A stretch of 64,000 bases of DNA from Pararobbsia alpina (GTDB lineage: Bacteria > Pseudomonadota > Gammaproteobacteria > Burkholderiales > Burkholderiaceae), in contig NZ_CADIKM010000027.1 in NCBI RefSeq assembly GCF_902859895.1, positions 1 through 64,000 on the forward strand, written 5' to 3'. The notes beneath the pieces are model-generated. The model saw nothing but the letters and a program-made list of their open reading frames with translations. It searched no databases and was not told where the DNA came from. A program made the translations under genes and the position numbers. Numbering within the stretch: the stretch's first letter is position 1; each line of letters starts with the position of its first letter. Positions 8,258 through 16,697 of the stretch are shown piece after piece.

Positions 8258-8884
8258 ATGAATGCGATCCCTAAACCCAGCGCGTCGCACGACGCGGCGC
8301 GCACGATTCAATCCGCGTGGGTACGCGTCGCGCACTGGCTCAACGCGCTGGCAGCGGTGCTGATGATGCTGTCAGGCTGGCGAATCTACGACGCGTCACC
8401 GGTGTTTCAAGGGTTCAGGATTCCGCCCGGCGTCACGCTCGGCGGCTGGCTCGGTGGTGCATTGCAATGGCACTTCGCGGCGATGTGGCTGCTGTTCTTC
8501 AATGCGCTCTTCTATCTGGCGATGAACCTCGTCACCGGACGGTTCAGATCGAAGTTCTTCCCGCTGTCGCCCCGCGCGATCTTGCACGACCTCGGCGAAG
8601 CACTGAAAGGTCATTTGTCGCACGCGGACCCGAGCCGCTACAACGCGGTGCAGAAGTTCGCGTACTTGTTCGTGATGCTCGACATCGCCGTCTTGATCGT
8701 ATCGGGGCTCGCGATCTGGAAGTCGGTGCAGTTTCCTTTGCTGCGCGATTTGATGGGCGGATATGACCGTGCGCGCGTCGTTCACTTCGGCGCGATGTCG
8801 CTGCTGGCCGGTTTTATCGTCGTCCATCTGACGATGGTCGCTCTTGTGCCGCGATCGTTGCTCACGATGATTCGTGGCCGCTAA
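8258..8884 (+). CDS. cytochrome b561-family membrane subunit
   Basis: A 208-residue di-heme type membrane cytochrome with four helices. The N-terminal VRVAHWLNALAAVLMMLSGW and the later WHFAAMWLLFFNALFYLAM, KFAYLFVMLDIAVLIVSGLA and VVHFGAMSLLAGFIVVHLTM carry the His residues expected to hold heme b (PF01292 type). It lies 15 bases before the molybdoenzyme gene and is its likely electron donor. MsrP enzymes are normally paired with MsrQ/YedZ (ferric-reductase-like fold); this partner is of a different family. The start is an ATG after CGGAG. Confidence 0.85.
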   Translation: MNAIPKPSASHDAARTIQSAWVRVAHWLNALAAVLMMLSGWRIYDASPVFQGFRIPPGVTLGGWLGGALQWHFAAMWLLFFNALFYLAMNLVTGRFRSKFFPLSPRAILHDLGEALKGHLSHADPSRYNAVQKFAYLFVMLDIAVLIVSGLAIWKSVQFPLLRDLMGGYDRARVVHFGAMSLLAGFIVVHLTMVALVPRSLLTMIRGR

Positions 8885-8899
8885 CCGAGGAGTACGATT

Positions 8900-9676
8900 G
8901 TGAAGCTATTCAAACCTTCCTCCTCGACCGTCGATCGCGAGTCGCTCAGTATCGACGTGCATCGTGAACTCGATATCCCGTCACGCCGCCTGTTCGGCAA
9001 GCGCATTATCACGCTCGGCGGCCTTGCGATGCTGACCGGATGCAGCCTGACGGACGAAAAATCGGTCGAGACGTTTTTATCGCGGGTGTCGAGAATGAAC
9101 GACAGCGTGCAGGGCTGGCTATTCGACCCGAACCGTCTCGCGCCGACCTACACCGAAGCGCAGATCACACGCCCATTCCCATTCAATGCGTTCTATGGCA
9201 TCGACGATGTACCGCACGTCGATGGAAGCGATTTCCGCCTGAAAGTGAGCGGTCTCGTGCAGGACAGGAAGGACTGGACTCTTGCCGACCTTTACGCGTT
9301 GCCGAAGGCCGAACAGATTACGCGGCATATCTGCGTCGAAGGCTGGAGCGCAATCGGCCGATGGGGCGGCACGCCATTCTCGGAATTTCTGAAGCGCGTC
9401 GGCGCGGACACATCGGCGAAATACGTCGGCTTCAAATGCGCTGACGATTACTACGAAAGCATCGATATGCCAACGGCGCTTCATTCGCAGACGCTGTTGA
9501 CCTTTACGTATGACGGTCAGCAATTGCCTGCGAAGTACGGTTATCCGATGAAACTCAGAATTCCCACGAAACTCGGTTACAAAAATCCCAAGCACATCAT
9601 GGAGATCTTCGTGACCAACACGTTTCCGGGCGGCTATTGGGTCGATCAGGGCTATAACTGGTTTGGTGGATCGTGA
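8900..9676 (+). CDS. MsrP/YedY-like periplasmic molybdoenzyme
   Basis: A 258-residue sulfite-oxidase-fold protein. Twin arginines at 29-30 (SRRLFGKR) followed by a hydrophobic segment and a lipobox ending in Cys48 (LTGC) suggest Tat export and possible lipidation. The molybdenum-ligand Cys is C145 in RHICVEGWSAIGRWGG. The C-terminal region (YGYPMKLRIPTKLGYKNPKH) is typical of the family. The start is a GTG preceded by GAGGAG. Known YedY/MsrP proteins reduce methionine sulfoxide in periplasmic proteins; here the Met-rich peptide encoded upstream is the obvious candidate substrate (inference). Confidence 0.85.
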   Translation: MKLFKPSSSTVDRESLSIDVHRELDIPSRRLFGKRIITLGGLAMLTGCSLTDEKSVETFLSRVSRMNDSVQGWLFDPNRLAPTYTEAQITRPFPFNAFYGIDDVPHVDGSDFRLKVSGLVQDRKDWTLADLYALPKAEQITRHICVEGWSAIGRWGGTPFSEFLKRVGADTSAKYVGFKCADDYYESIDMPTALHSQTLLTFTYDGQQLPAKYGYPMKLRIPTKLGYKNPKHIMEIFVTNTFPGGYWVDQGYNWFGGS

Positions 9677-9926
9677 GTTGTAGACTAAAGACCAGCGCGT
9701 GCGGGATCAGCAAGATATCAGGAACGCTCGTGGTCGCACGACAATTAGCGATGCAAAAAGCCGCGTGACCGTCATATTTGGCTTGTTCTTGGCTAGAGCG
9801 CGGTGTCCGCAGTAACGACGGACTGATGCTCGTACAAAAGATGCACGGCCGCACCAGCGGCGTCCGCTTATCCAATTCCCGGTGATCGTCGTCGGACAGG
9901 GTTTGGCAATAGCGGAACTAAATCGA

Positions 9927-10196
9927 CCTTTGTCTACGTGACCTACATCCGCACGACGCCGGAGAAGCTGTGGCCCGCTCTGACCGACGCGGAGTTCATG
10001 AAGCAGTACTGGTTCGGCATGCACTGCAAAAGCCAGGGGACGGCGGGATCCTCGTGGTGGAAGCTGGTGTCCACCTGGATCGTGCGGAAACCGGTGCGCG
10101 AATGCGTTCGGAATCGGAAGCGCGGTGTCTTGTTCCCCGCGCTACACGCTGTTGCGCTCCGCATGCAGTGGCTCGACATCTTATGCGGCGCTCCTT
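9927..10196 (+). pseudogene. AHSA1/SRPBCC-domain protein remnant
   Basis: The frame FVYVTYIRTTPEKLWPAL, then TDAEFMKQYWFGMHC, is the typical start of a small activator-of-Hsp90-like (SRPBCC) protein. After about 40 residues similarity is lost; the expected continuation (a DGR...DTGE segment) can be glimpsed in another frame, which points to frameshifts near 10050. No normal start or stop is present. In related genomes such genes often follow an ArsR regulator; none is seen here. Confidence 0.6.
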
Positions 10197-10800
10197 AGCG
10201 AAGTGCAGCCGCCACCGCCTCGTCAATCTGCAGCGCAAAGCGCGCTTCAACATCGGGCACCGTGTAGCCAATTGACAGTTCCAGATACGCGTCGCCTAGC
10301 ACCAACTGAACAAATGTCGCTGCCCGCAATGCAGCAGTCGATTCGTCAAATCGCTTTCGCAGAATTTTGGCGGCGAAGGCACGCACGACCTTTGCCCCAT
10401 TTTTGTAAAACACCTGGCCGAGTTCCGGAAGACGCTCGGCCTCAGCAACGATGGCCCGGTAAAGCCGCAGGTTATCCGGCGCGATAAGGATTTGTGCCAA
10501 CACCCATCCCAACTCGCGCAACTCGACTTCGGGTGATCTATCGGATTGCTGGCCCTGAGCGCTGGCAAGAAGTCCACCCACCTGAGCGCACATCGAGCTC
10601 ACCAGACCAACGAAGAGCGCCTCCTTCGACTTGAAGTGGCGGTAGACGGTCTGTTTGCCGACGCCAGCGACCGCGGCGACATCGTCCATCGTTGCCAGGC
10701 CGAAACCCTGGCTTAAAAAAACGGTTTTCGCGCCGTCGAGGATGGCGGACCGCTTACGGCGTTGAAGCGGGCTCAGGTCGGGGAGAGAGGACGTGTTCAT
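10195..10800 (-). CDS. TetR-family transcriptional repressor
   Basis: A 201-residue TetR protein. The N-terminal helix-turn-helix spans about residues 15-62 (KRSAILDGAKTVFLSQGFGL, then TVYRHFKSKEALF), followed by a C-terminal ligand domain (TetR_C-type, with MCAQVGGLLA). It is divergent from the epimerase/DoxX operon. Two matching palindromes in the 130-base gap are its likely operators. The start is an ATG; no strong ribosome site is seen. Confidence 0.92.
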   Translation of the reverse strand: MNTSSLPDLSPLQRRKRSAILDGAKTVFLSQGFGLATMDDVAAVAGVGKQTVYRHFKSKEALFVGLVSSMCAQVGGLLASAQGQQSDRSPEVELRELGWVLAQILIAPDNLRLYRAIVAEAERLPELGQVFYKNGAKVVRAFAAKILRKRFDESTAALRAATFVQLVLGDAYLELSIGYTVPDVEARFALQIDEAVAAALR

Positions 10801-10828
10801 GCCAGATAAATAACAGATCGTCGAGTAG

Positions 10829-10886
10829 TTGACAAGACTGATCAGTCTCGTTTAGATTCGTCGAAACGAGACCGATAAGTCTCGTT
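10829..10886 (+). promoter_or_regulatory. promoter with two TetR operator palindromes
   Basis: TTGACA (10829-10834) is a good -35 box. The first palindrome, AGACTGATCAGTCT (10835-10848, perfect), sits directly behind it, in the spacer. A second one, AACGAGAC-N6-GTCTCGTT (10865-10886), has perfect 8-base arms. Both share the core AGAC-YGATMA-GTCT-CGTT. Binding of the divergent TetR protein here would block the promoter of the downstream operon and possibly its own gene. Confidence 0.7.
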
Positions 10887-10930
10887 CATGGGACTTATCA
10901 ACTTCGCAGGCAATCATCGAGGAGAACGCT

Positions 10931-11854
10931 ATGGAACTATTTATTACAGGTGGTACGGGCTACATCGGGCAAGCGGTCGCGCGCAAGGCAATCAGCCTCG
11001 GCCATGAGGTGACGGCGCTGGTGCGCGAAAACAGGTCGGCGGCCGCGAGCGCGCTGGCACGTCTCGGCGTGAAACTGCATGGCGGCGACTTGCGTGAGCC
11101 ACAGTCTTTCGCTGCGACTGCCGGTGCCGCTGATGGCGTGGTGCACATGGCGTCGACCAACGATGCTTCCGCCGCTGCTGTCGACGAGGCCGCGGCTGAG
11201 GCGATGCTTTCGCATTTGCATCCGGGCGCGGCGTTTGTCTATACGTCGGGCACTTGGGTCTACGGCAATACGGAGGGCGAGCCCGCGACTGAAGCATCGG
11301 CGCTGAACCCGACATCACTCGTCGCCTGGCGGCCCGCAGTGGAGCAGCACGTGCAGGCGCTGGCAGCACGCCGCTCGATTGCCGCGGTAATCCTCAGGCC
11401 GGCGATGGTGCACGGCTACGGCGGTGGCATCTTCGGCATGCTTGCCGGCATGGTCCGTCAGACCGGCAGTGTGAGAGTCGTCGGTGATGGTCGCAACCAC
11501 TGGCCTGCCGTGCACGTCGATGATCTCGCCACGGCATATCTGAGCGCGGTGGAGCGGGTGGCAAGCGGGGACGGTCGAGTCACGGGACAGATCTTCAACG
11601 TGGTCGCGGAAGATGCCGTTGCCGTTGCCGAAATGGGCGAAGCGATTCGGGCCTCGGTCGGCGCCGACCGCGTCGAATTTTGGCCGCTCGACGATGCTCG
11701 CAAATCGCTTGGGCCATTTGCTGACGCACTGGCGCTCGACCAGACGGTAAGCGGCCAGCATGCCCGGCGAGTTCTTGCGTGGGAACCCCACGGCCCCGGC
11801 CTGATTGCGGACCTCTCTGTACAGAAGCACTTTCAGCAAAGCAACGGAGCATGA
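10931..11854 (+). CDS. NAD-dependent epimerase/dehydratase family protein
   Basis: A 307-residue extended-SDR protein. The nucleotide-binding motif GGTGYIGQAV is at residues 6-15; the Ser and Tyr of the active-site region are in FVYTSGTWVYGNTEGE, although the canonical YxxxK is not clearly kept. The segment ILRPAMVHGYGGG and VHVDDLATAYLSAVE match atypical SDRs related to nucleoside-diphosphate-sugar epimerases. A GAGGAGAAC ribosome site precedes the ATG. It is controlled by the divergent TetR regulator by inference, and its stop overlaps the start of the DoxX-like gene. Confidence 0.85.
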   Translation: MELFITGGTGYIGQAVARKAISLGHEVTALVRENRSAAASALARLGVKLHGGDLREPQSFAATAGAADGVVHMASTNDASAAAVDEAAAEAMLSHLHPGAAFVYTSGTWVYGNTEGEPATEASALNPTSLVAWRPAVEQHVQALAARRSIAAVILRPAMVHGYGGGIFGMLAGMVRQTGSVRVVGDGRNHWPAVHVDDLATAYLSAVERVASGDGRVTGQIFNVVAEDAVAVAEMGEAIRASVGADRVEFWPLDDARKSLGPFADALALDQTVSGQHARRVLAWEPHGPGLIADLSVQKHFQQSNGA

Positions 11855-12201
11855 CGATGGCGTTAAACACTGCATCTTTCGAATCGATTCTCGCGACGAT
11901 CGTAGCGGTTCTGTTCGCGGTTGCTGGGGTGGTCAATCTCACAGGACGCGGCGCGGTGAAGCGCGACTTCGCACGCTGGGGTTACCCGGCATGGTTTCAG
12001 TTGCTCTGTGGCGCTCTCGAGCTACTCAGTGCAGCACTTCTTCTTGGACAACAAACCAGAGTTTTAGGCCTAACGCTGGCCGGTGGGATCATGATTGGCG
12101 CGCTCTTCACGTTGCTACGAAATCGGGAGCCGTTCCGGCATCTCGCCCCGGCGCTGATCTTCTCGGCTCTCATTGTTGTTACTGTGGCGGTCCGCGGTTG
12201 A
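11851..12201 (+). CDS. DoxX-like membrane protein
   Basis: A 116-residue protein with four hydrophobic helices (ILATIVAVLFAVAGVVNL; WFQLLCGALELLSAALLL; VLGLTLAGGIMIGALFTLL; LAPALIFSALIVVTVAV), the size and pattern of the DoxX-like family. The ATG overlaps the stop of the epimerase gene (ATGA), so the two are coupled; a second ATG two codons later is possible. The role is unknown; it may be a membrane quinone-linked component. Confidence 0.8.
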   Translation: MTMALNTASFESILATIVAVLFAVAGVVNLTGRGAVKRDFARWGYPAWFQLLCGALELLSAALLLGQQTRVLGLTLAGGIMIGALFTLLRNREPFRHLAPALIFSALIVVTVAVRG

Positions 12202-12585
12202 GGCTTCCTCGCCACCAGGCGAGTGAGCCCGGGACGCTAACAGGCCGCGCGGGCAATCCGTGCTGCAGGTACTTGAAATGCGCACACGGATAGCGGTATT
12301 GGAGCAACTCCAGTTTGAGCACGTGCGTCATGCGTCCGCTTTTTGTAGCGATGGCTGGGCGCTCCAGGTCGCCTGCCGCAGATCACCGCTTTACGTGCCA
12401 CGGGAAACAGTTCCTCATGCAGGGGGCAGCAGGCGGACAGGAGGAGTCATTCACCGATGCGGCTCTGCTTTCCGGAGACCCAAGTAAGCTTTGCTGAAGG
12501 ATCGCGGGCCCCCGCCGCGGCGTTGATTGACTCCTTTTTCGAGCCTCAAACGTCTTAGCTACACCTGGACACCGGAGCAGAACTG
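12202..12585. other. intergenic stretch of 384 bases, no supported gene
   Basis: Open frames here lack ribosome sites and resemble no protein. The last part should hold the promoter of the SDR/sigma pair. Confidence 0.4.
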
Positions 12586-13344
12586 ATGAGCCTCAAAGAT
12601 AAGAATGTAGTCGTCACTGGCGGAAGCCGTGGTCTTGGCCTGGGACTGGTCGAGGCTCTGGTCGCGCACGGCGCCAGGGTGACGGTCGTCGCCCGCGGCG
12701 CCGATGCGCTCGAGTCCGTCCGCGCCCGGCTGGGCGTCGCCACGATCTCCGCCGACGTGACGGACGAGACCGCCGCCCACCGCATCCTTGCCGAGGTCCG
12801 CCCGGACATCCTGGTGCTGAACGCCGGCGCGAAGCCGCGGATGGGTCGGTTGGACCAACTGAGCTGGGCGGATTTCACCGCGCCCTGGGAGCACGACGTC
12901 AAGGCCGGGCTCTATTGGCTGCAGGCGGCGCTCAACCTGCCGCTCGAGCCGGGAAGCCGCGTCCTGGTGGTATCGAGCGGCGCGGCCGTGAGCGGATCGC
13001 CGATGTCGGGCGGATATGGCGGCGCCAAGCGCATGCTCTGGTTCATGGCCAGGTACGCCAACGGCGTCTCGGAGCAGAAGGACCTCGGGATCCGCTTCCA
13101 GGCGATCGTGCCGCAGCAGATGGTCCGCGGCACCGGGGTCGGCGACGAGGGCGCCAACGCCTACGCGCGCGCCATGGGCATCAAGCCCGAAGAGTTCGTG
13201 GCCCGCTTCGGCGCGCCGATGCCGCCCCGGGAGTTCGGCGAGAAAGTTGTTTCCGTGCTGGACGACCCGAAATATGCCGAGGACTTCGCCTTCGGGCTCA
13301 AGGGCGACACGGGAGTCACCGTGCTCGAGGGAGAGACGCGTTGA
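12586..13344 (+). CDS. short-chain dehydrogenase/reductase
   Basis: A 252-residue classical SDR. The cofactor motif TGGSRGLGLG is at about residues 11-20, LVLNAGAKPRMG corresponds to the NAG motif, and VVSSGAAVSGSPMSGGYGG, then AKRM, gives Ser plus the YxxxK catalytic pair (YGGAK). The coding sequence is visibly richer in G and C at third positions than the neighbouring genes. It overlaps the following sigma factor gene by four bases (TTGA). The substrate is not known. Confidence 0.88.
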   Translation: MSLKDKNVVVTGGSRGLGLGLVEALVAHGARVTVVARGADALESVRARLGVATISADVTDETAAHRILAEVRPDILVLNAGAKPRMGRLDQLSWADFTAPWEHDVKAGLYWLQAALNLPLEPGSRVLVVSSGAAVSGSPMSGGYGGAKRMLWFMARYANGVSEQKDLGIRFQAIVPQQMVRGTGVGDEGANAYARAMGIKPEEFVARFGAPMPPREFGEKVVSVLDDPKYAEDFAFGLKGDTGVTVLEGETR

Positions 13345-14264
13345 GCGCAGGACCGCCCTCGCCGAAGGCGCGGCTCCTCGCCCTGGCCGACGAGCTGCGG
13401 CCCGAGCTGTACCGCTATTGCGCGCGTCTCATGGGATCGGTCATCGACGGCGAGGACGTCGTGCAGGACACGCTCGTCCGGGCTCTCATGGCGTTACAGG
13501 ACCTGGAGGAGACGACGCCGCTTCGACCCTGGCTGTTCCGGATCGCCCACAACCGCGCCCTCGACCTGCTGCGCAGCCGAGCGGTGCGCATGGCCGAACC
13601 GATCGACGCGGCCTCGGACGTCGCCGACCCGGCCAGCCCTGACCCCGTGGAGATGTTGATGCGCCAGGAAGCGGTCAAGACCGCGGTGTCGCGCTTTGTG
13701 GAGCTCCCCATCCTCCAGCGGAGCGTCGTCATCCTGAAGGACGTGCTCGACGAGTCGCTGATAGAGATCGCCGCCCTCCTCGACCTCACGGTCGACGCCG
13801 TGAAGGGCCATCTGGCGCGGGGTCGCGCGCGTCTTCGGGAGATCAACGCGCAAGCCGGCCCGCTTCCGGACGCGCGGCCGGCGTCCGCTGCGGTGACGCG
13901 CTATGTCGCGCTCTTCAACCAGCGGGACTGGGACGGCCTGCGGGCGCTCCTGGCCGACGACGTGAAACTCAATCAGTCCACATACCCGCTTCGCGTCGGC
14001 CGTGCGGACGTCGGTTTGTTCTTCACCCTCTACGCCAGGATCGATGGCGTGTGGCTCGCCCCAGCCTGGCTCGAGGGCCGGGAGGTGATCGCAGTCTTCG
14101 AAGACCGCGCCGATCCGAAGCCCAGCTACATGATGTGGCTCGAGTGGCGCGACGGCCGGATCAGTTTCATCCGCGACTACCGCTATGTCCGCTATGTCGC
14201 CGCCGAGGCAGAGCTAGCGCTGGCGCCAGACGCCAGGCCCGCGGCCGACGGCGCCACGCACTGA
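13341..14264 (+). CDS. ECF sigma factor with SnoaL-like C-terminal domain
   Basis: 307 residues from a TTG at 13341, inside the stop of the SDR gene and preceded by GAGGGAGAG. Region 2 is ELRPELYRYCARLMGS, then DGEDVVQDTLVRALMAL; region 4 is LPILQRSVVILKDVLDESL, then AALLDLTVDAVKGHLARG. The last 130 residues (VTRYVALFNQRDWDGLRALL, then VFEDRADPKPSYMMWLEW) form a SnoaL/NTF2-like domain, as in ECF41-type factors, where this domain regulates the sigma itself. Such factors usually act with a neighbouring oxidoreductase or carboxymuconolactone decarboxylase; here it is the SDR. High GC suggests acquisition. Confidence 0.85.
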   Translation: MSAGPPSPKARLLALADELRPELYRYCARLMGSVIDGEDVVQDTLVRALMALQDLEETTPLRPWLFRIAHNRALDLLRSRAVRMAEPIDAASDVADPASPDPVEMLMRQEAVKTAVSRFVELPILQRSVVILKDVLDESLIEIAALLDLTVDAVKGHLARGRARLREINAQAGPLPDARPASAAVTRYVALFNQRDWDGLRALLADDVKLNQSTYPLRVGRADVGLFFTLYARIDGVWLAPAWLEGREVIAVFEDRADPKPSYMMWLEWRDGRISFIRDYRYVRYVAAEAELALAPDARPAADGATH

Positions 14265-14554
14265 CAGCGCCCGCCGTGGCGCTCCGAGCAAGCCTGACCG
14301 CAACGGGAGGGCATCTTTACTTCGAGGAGATTGTTGCTGACGTTCAGCCCGGCGGGACGAGCGGCAGCTTCCGACTGCATTGCGGCCACCCGAGGTCGGG
14401 CTTTGAATGACGACTCAGGGTCGATCAATGGACCGTTCGACCGTGCACTAATAGGCGCTCACGCCGCTGCCTGCACTGCACAGGAAAGCGATTCGGCAGT
14501 GTAATCGCTCGGTGGGCAAGAATTGGTGCGCATCGAGACGTGAGGAGCTAGAGC

Positions 14555-16252
14555 ATGTCACACTTTCCCTACCTCCGACGGTTGCGGCCGGCGGGTGTGC
14601 GATCGGTCCGGCTGACTACCGGACTGGTGGTGTTCACCTATGTAGGCACGCATCTCCTGAATCACGCGCTGGGGAATATCTCGCTCGCATGGCTGGAGCG
14701 TGATCTGCTTGTGCAGAAGTACGTCTGGCAGGGATGGCTTGGAACGGTCGTGCTGTACAGCGCGCTCGTGACGCATTTCTTCCTGGGTCTGTGGGCTCTG
14801 TACGAACGGCGCTCGTTGCACTGGACTCCGGGTGAGGTTGCGCAACTCGTTCTGGGCTTGTGCATACCGCCGCTGCTAGCCAACCATCTTGCGAATACGC
14901 GCGTCGCCTTTGCCGAGTTCGGCCTGAACAAGGGCTACGCGCAGGAACTGTACTCGTTCTGGATCGATTCACCGCTCTCTGGCATCGTGCAGTTGATGCT
15001 GTTGGTGGTCGCGTGGCTGCATGGGTGTTACGGCATCTGGTTTTGGTTGCGATTGAAACCATGGTTCGGAGCGTGGCGGAGCTTGCTGCTGAGCGCTGCC
15101 GTCCTGCTCCCGGTGCTCGCGCTGCTAGGCTTCTTACAGGGCGGACGGGAAGTGATCGCGCTCGCGCGAGATCCTATCTGGCGCGCCGCGGCGACCCGGC
15201 CGATGATCACCGGAACGGGAGTCCAAAAACTTTGGCTCGCCGAGCTGCGCAACGACTTTTTGCTCTTCGATGGCGGTGCGCTGCTGCTGGTGCTTGCCGC
15301 GCGGCTGGTGCGCACGGTGCGGGAACGTCAGGTCGGGCGGCTCTGCGTTTTGTATCCAGACGGGCGAAAAATATTCGTGCCGCGCGGATTTTCGGTGCTC
15401 GAGGCTAGCCGCATGGCCGGCGTTCCGCATGCCAGTATCTGCGGTGGGCGCGCCCGATGCACGTTGTGCCGGGTACGCGTGCACAGCGATGTTCCGCTGC
15501 CCGCGCCTGCCGAAGCGGAGCGTCGCGTTCTGGAGCGACTGGGGGCTGATTCGCAGACAGTGCGCCTCGCCTGCCAATTGCGACCGACCCATGATCTCTC
15601 CGTGTGGCCACTGGTGCCTCCGGGAGCATCAACTGCCTTCTTGCAACGGCGCCAGCGGGACGTTGTGCCGCAAGAGCAATTCGCGGCGTTCATGTTTGTG
15701 GATATGCGGGATTCCACAAGGCTTGCGGCGGCACAATTACCGTTCGACACCATATTCTTGGCCAGCCGCTTCCTGAGTGCGGTCAGCTCTGCGGTAGTCC
15801 AGGCGGGCGGTCTGCCGAATCAGTTCATGGGGGACGGAGTGCTCGCGATATTTGGCTTAAGCAGCGAGCCGTCGACCGCCTGTCGTCAGGCTCTCAGCGC
15901 GGTGCCGCTGGTGGCAGCCAATATTGACGAGCTCAACGCTGTGCTCGAGCAGCAGCTGCAAACGAAAATTCGGTTTGGAATTGGATTGCATTGCGGCCGG
16001 GCGGTAATGGGTGAGATTGGTTTTCGCGAGCACCTCACATTTACTGCAATTGGTGACCCATTGAACGTGGCCTCGAGACTTGAGCAGTTGACAAAGGAGA
16101 TCGCTTGCGAGGCGATCGTCTCAGAACAGGTCTTCCAGCATGCCGGCGTTCCCGCAGCAGGCCTGCCGCAGCTTGCCGTACGCCTGAGAGGCCGCGATGA
16201 TCCGGTGTCCGTCCGTGTGCTGTCCAAGGCGGCGCAGATGCCTCGGGCCTAA
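14555..16252 (+). CDS. membrane-bound adenylate cyclase with 2Fe-2S domain
   Basis: 565 residues in three parts. Residues 1-255 form about six helices with paired His residues (H33, H37, H74, H111, H156) reminiscent of heme-binding succinate-dehydrogenase anchors. Residues 262-352 are a plant-type ferredoxin domain with ligands C296, C302, C305 and C340 (CGGRARCTLC...RLACQ). Residues 376-555 are a class III nucleotide cyclase: metal Asp D383 (FVDMRDST) and D427 (FMGDGVLAIFG), then IGDPLNVASRLE with N504 and R508. The usual purine-selecting Lys four residues before D427 is Gln. It should make cAMP in response to redox state. TGAGGAG precedes the ATG. Confidence 0.88.
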   Translation: MSHFPYLRRLRPAGVRSVRLTTGLVVFTYVGTHLLNHALGNISLAWLERDLLVQKYVWQGWLGTVVLYSALVTHFFLGLWALYERRSLHWTPGEVAQLVLGLCIPPLLANHLANTRVAFAEFGLNKGYAQELYSFWIDSPLSGIVQLMLLVVAWLHGCYGIWFWLRLKPWFGAWRSLLLSAAVLLPVLALLGFLQGGREVIALARDPIWRAAATRPMITGTGVQKLWLAELRNDFLLFDGGALLLVLAARLVRTVRERQVGRLCVLYPDGRKIFVPRGFSVLEASRMAGVPHASICGGRARCTLCRVRVHSDVPLPAPAEAERRVLERLGADSQTVRLACQLRPTHDLSVWPLVPPGASTAFLQRRQRDVVPQEQFAAFMFVDMRDSTRLAAAQLPFDTIFLASRFLSAVSSAVVQAGGLPNQFMGDGVLAIFGLSSEPSTACRQALSAVPLVAANIDELNAVLEQQLQTKIRFGIGLHCGRAVMGEIGFREHLTFTAIGDPLNVASRLEQLTKEIACEAIVSEQVFQHAGVPAAGLPQLAVRLRGRDDPVSVRVLSKAAQMPRA

Positions 16253-16697
16253 CTACGCCCGCGGCGCCACGCTCACAGACCGCGTAGTGTCGCTTGACAC
16301 GTCCGAGCCAAAGGTCCCGTATTGGCGCGAAAGCGGCCCTTTGCAGCAATCCCCTGGCCGACGGCAACGGGTCGCCTACGGAAGTTCGCCGTGGCACCGC
16401 GTCGGTTTCCGCGTCGTCGGCCGAAACAGTGAAATCAACTGTAGGCAGTCATTTGTCGAATGCATGCGCGAACGGCGGCAACAGCCGAAAGATCCCTTGA
16501 CCCGGCCCAACGCGACCGTCCGACTTATCGCGACGATGTTCTGATGGGTTTGCTGCGTCTGCGGGAAAAGGAGTGACGCCTTTCGCCGCGGGGCGCGTCC
16601 TGGGACTATTGACTGTTGACTGTTGATCCAAAAAAGACGAGCTTTACATCTGGCACTAGGTTCGCTCTTGTCTCGATCAAACTGTTTGTCCGAGGTA
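16253..16697. other. intergenic stretch of 445 bases, no supported gene
   Basis: No convincing gene. Near 16607-16626 a short tandem of the heptamer TTGACTG occurs about 75 bases before the next start, and may belong to its promoter. Confidence 0.4.

Noticed and set aside
12915-13340. Long N-terminal extension of the ECF sigma factor frame across the SDR gene
   Set aside because: The extension is antisense-like Arg/Gly-rich sequence; the sigma homology begins just after the TTG at 13341, which has a ribosome site.
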